Below, piece after piece: positions 63,330 to 64,000 of a DNA stretch of 64,000 nt. Positions within the stretch are counted from its first letter, which is position 1. Every line of letters begins with the position of its first letter. The position numbers and the translations under genes are program-made. The stretch spans positions 1 to 64,000 of the forward strand of contig DASVDF010000025.1 of assembly GCA_036381215.1 (NCBI GenBank), read 5' to 3'. The DNA is from IDS-8 sp036381215 (GTDB lineage: Bacteria > Pseudomonadota > Gammaproteobacteria > Steroidobacterales > Woeseiaceae). The notes below the pieces were generated by a model. That model was not told the origin of the DNA. It did no database searches and saw nothing but the letters and a program-made list of their open reading frames with translations.

Positions 63330-63878
63330 ATGCCCGTGGAGCTCCGGAAAATGCACCACCGAATGCCCGAGCGTGCGCGCGAATCCGGCGCCGCCCTGAT
63401 CGTCGCGCTGATCTTCCTGTTGCTGATGACGCTGCTCAGCACGGCGTCCATGCGCACCTCGACCATGCAGGAGCGCATGGCCGGCAACCAGAGGGACTGG
63501 AATATCGGCTTCCAGAGCGCGGAAGCTGCGCTGCGTGAGGGGGAGGATTACCTGCTGAATGAGGACGACCTGCCGGAGTTCAACGACACCGGGGGCTTCT
63601 ACCAGATCAACTCCAGCGCCGCCCCCGCATGGGCGTCGGCCCCGCTCGCCGAGGGCGCCGGCGTGCTCGACGTCGCGATCGAGGATTTACCGACGGCGCA
63701 CTACTACGTCGAAAAGCTGAGCTCCATCCGGCCGGCGGGCGTCAGCACGGAAACCGGGACGCCGGTCGAGGAAATCTATTACTTCCGCATCACGGCCGTG
63801 GGATACGGCGCCGCCGTCGACGACGACGGCGATCCGATCACTGCCGTCGTGCTGCGCAGCGTATATCGCAGTCGCTAG
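63330..63878 (+). CDS. pilX: PilX minor pilin assembly protein
   Basis: A 182-residue PilX of normal length: membrane segment SGAALIVALIFLLLMTLLSTASM, followed by the conserved QERMAGNQRDWNIGFQSAEAALREGE. The ATG at 63330 adds a short basic leader; a later Met in the same frame (MPERARES) is possible. Confidence 0.9.
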   Translation: MPVELRKMHHRMPERARESGAALIVALIFLLLMTLLSTASMRTSTMQERMAGNQRDWNIGFQSAEAALREGEDYLLNEDDLPEFNDTGGFYQINSSAAPAWASAPLAEGAGVLDVAIEDLPTAHYYVEKLSSIRPAGVSTETGTPVEEIYYFRITAVGYGAAVDDDGDPITAVVLRSVYRSR

Positions 63879-63891
63879 GGATGGTCGAGCC

Positions 63892-64000
63892 ATGAACCAC
63901 GATCTGACGAAGCTTTCTCGCCAGGCGGCGCCAGGCGCCAGGCTGGTCCATCTGCTGTCGGCCGCCGCCATGACCGTCATTACGGCGCTGCCGGCGCTGA
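63892..64000 (+). CDS. pilY1: probable PilY1 (5' end only)
   Basis: The first 36 codons of a gene that runs past the window edge: MNHDLTKLSRQAAPGARLVH followed by a hydrophobic stretch ending ITALPAL, which looks like a signal peptide. PilY1, the calcium-binding tip adhesin, normally follows pilX, and a tip protein for this cluster has not otherwise appeared. The assignment rests on position and the signal peptide only. Confidence 0.55.
   Translation, partial: MNHDLTKLSRQAAPGARLVHLLSAAAMTVITALPAL

Noticed and set aside
1..64000. Long arginine- and alanine-rich frames opposite or offset to known genes throughout
   Set aside because: They are by-products of high GC content: no homology motifs, no ribosome sites, and they are overlapped by genes with clear family signatures.

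Overview
The window is GC-rich, densely coding chromosomal DNA that reads as a gammaproteobacterium. The lineage signals are these: an engB / cytochrome c4 / dsbA block near polA; an ExeA/GspB pair; an arginine operon built on an acylornithine carbamoyltransferase, as in Xanthomonadales and Bacteroidetes rather than enteric bacteria; large TonB-dependent receptors; and a REP-like repeat family with a GTAGGAGC head, resembling those of Pseudomonas and Xanthomonadales. A bacterial mevalonate pathway is unusual for most of this class, so an under-described Xanthomonadales-, Woeseia- or Steroidobacter-like lineage is plausible. I cannot name the genus.

Layout. 0-6.4 kb: a small stress-type membrane protein, then a leftward mevalonate operon (mvaD, phosphomevalonate kinase, a fused HMG-CoA reductase/mevalonate kinase, type 1 idi) with each gene overlapping the next, and a divergent farnesyl/geranyl diphosphate synthase. 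6.4-12 kb: ExeA/GspB-like pair, a decayed D-serine dehydratase-like gene, DUF488, SRAP peptidase and a YadGH-type ABC exporter. 12-13.4 kb: a divergent FlhD-like/FlhC-like regulator pair with no flagellar genes nearby. 13.6-19.6 kb: a C39-peptidase ABC exporter with its HlyD partner, NudC, an NRDE/TANGO2 protein and a carboxylesterase. 19.7-26.8 kb: a seven-gene arginine operon, argR-argG-(unassigned P-loop protein)-argC-argF'-argB-argH, behind a recognisable promoter with repeated palindromes. 26.9-34 kb: lptM, polA, a 280-bp imperfect palindrome, a flavin monooxygenase, a LuxR regulator, a strong candidate small RNA and engB. 34-38 kb: cytochrome c4, a lipoprotein DsbA and a DUF885 protein.

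38-56 kb is an accessory-looking surface region. It holds three TonB-dependent receptors (two are 964-residue close paralogues in inverted orientation), two TPR-sulfotransferases, a TPR-2OG-Fe(II) oxygenase, a second stand-alone 2OG oxygenase and a family 9 glycosyltransferase. 56-64 kb holds two divergent minor-pilin clusters. The leftward one is fimT-pilW-pilX-pilV-pilE with oversized PilX-like and PilV-like proteins. The rightward one is fimT-pilV-pilW-pilX followed by the start of a probable pilY1 that runs off the window.

Points most worth a second look: the unassigned P-loop protein inside the arginine operon together with a carbamoyltransferase that looks more like the succinylornithine type; the HMG-CoA reductase/mevalonate kinase fusion; a four-hairpin RNA plus terminator next to engB, the neighbourhood of Spot 42 and ErsA; REP-like elements that supply the stop codons of four genes; and the receptor/sulfotransferase/hydroxylase region. 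No tRNA, rRNA, CRISPR array, transposase or phage gene was seen. Product names come from reading motifs by eye; no database search was run.
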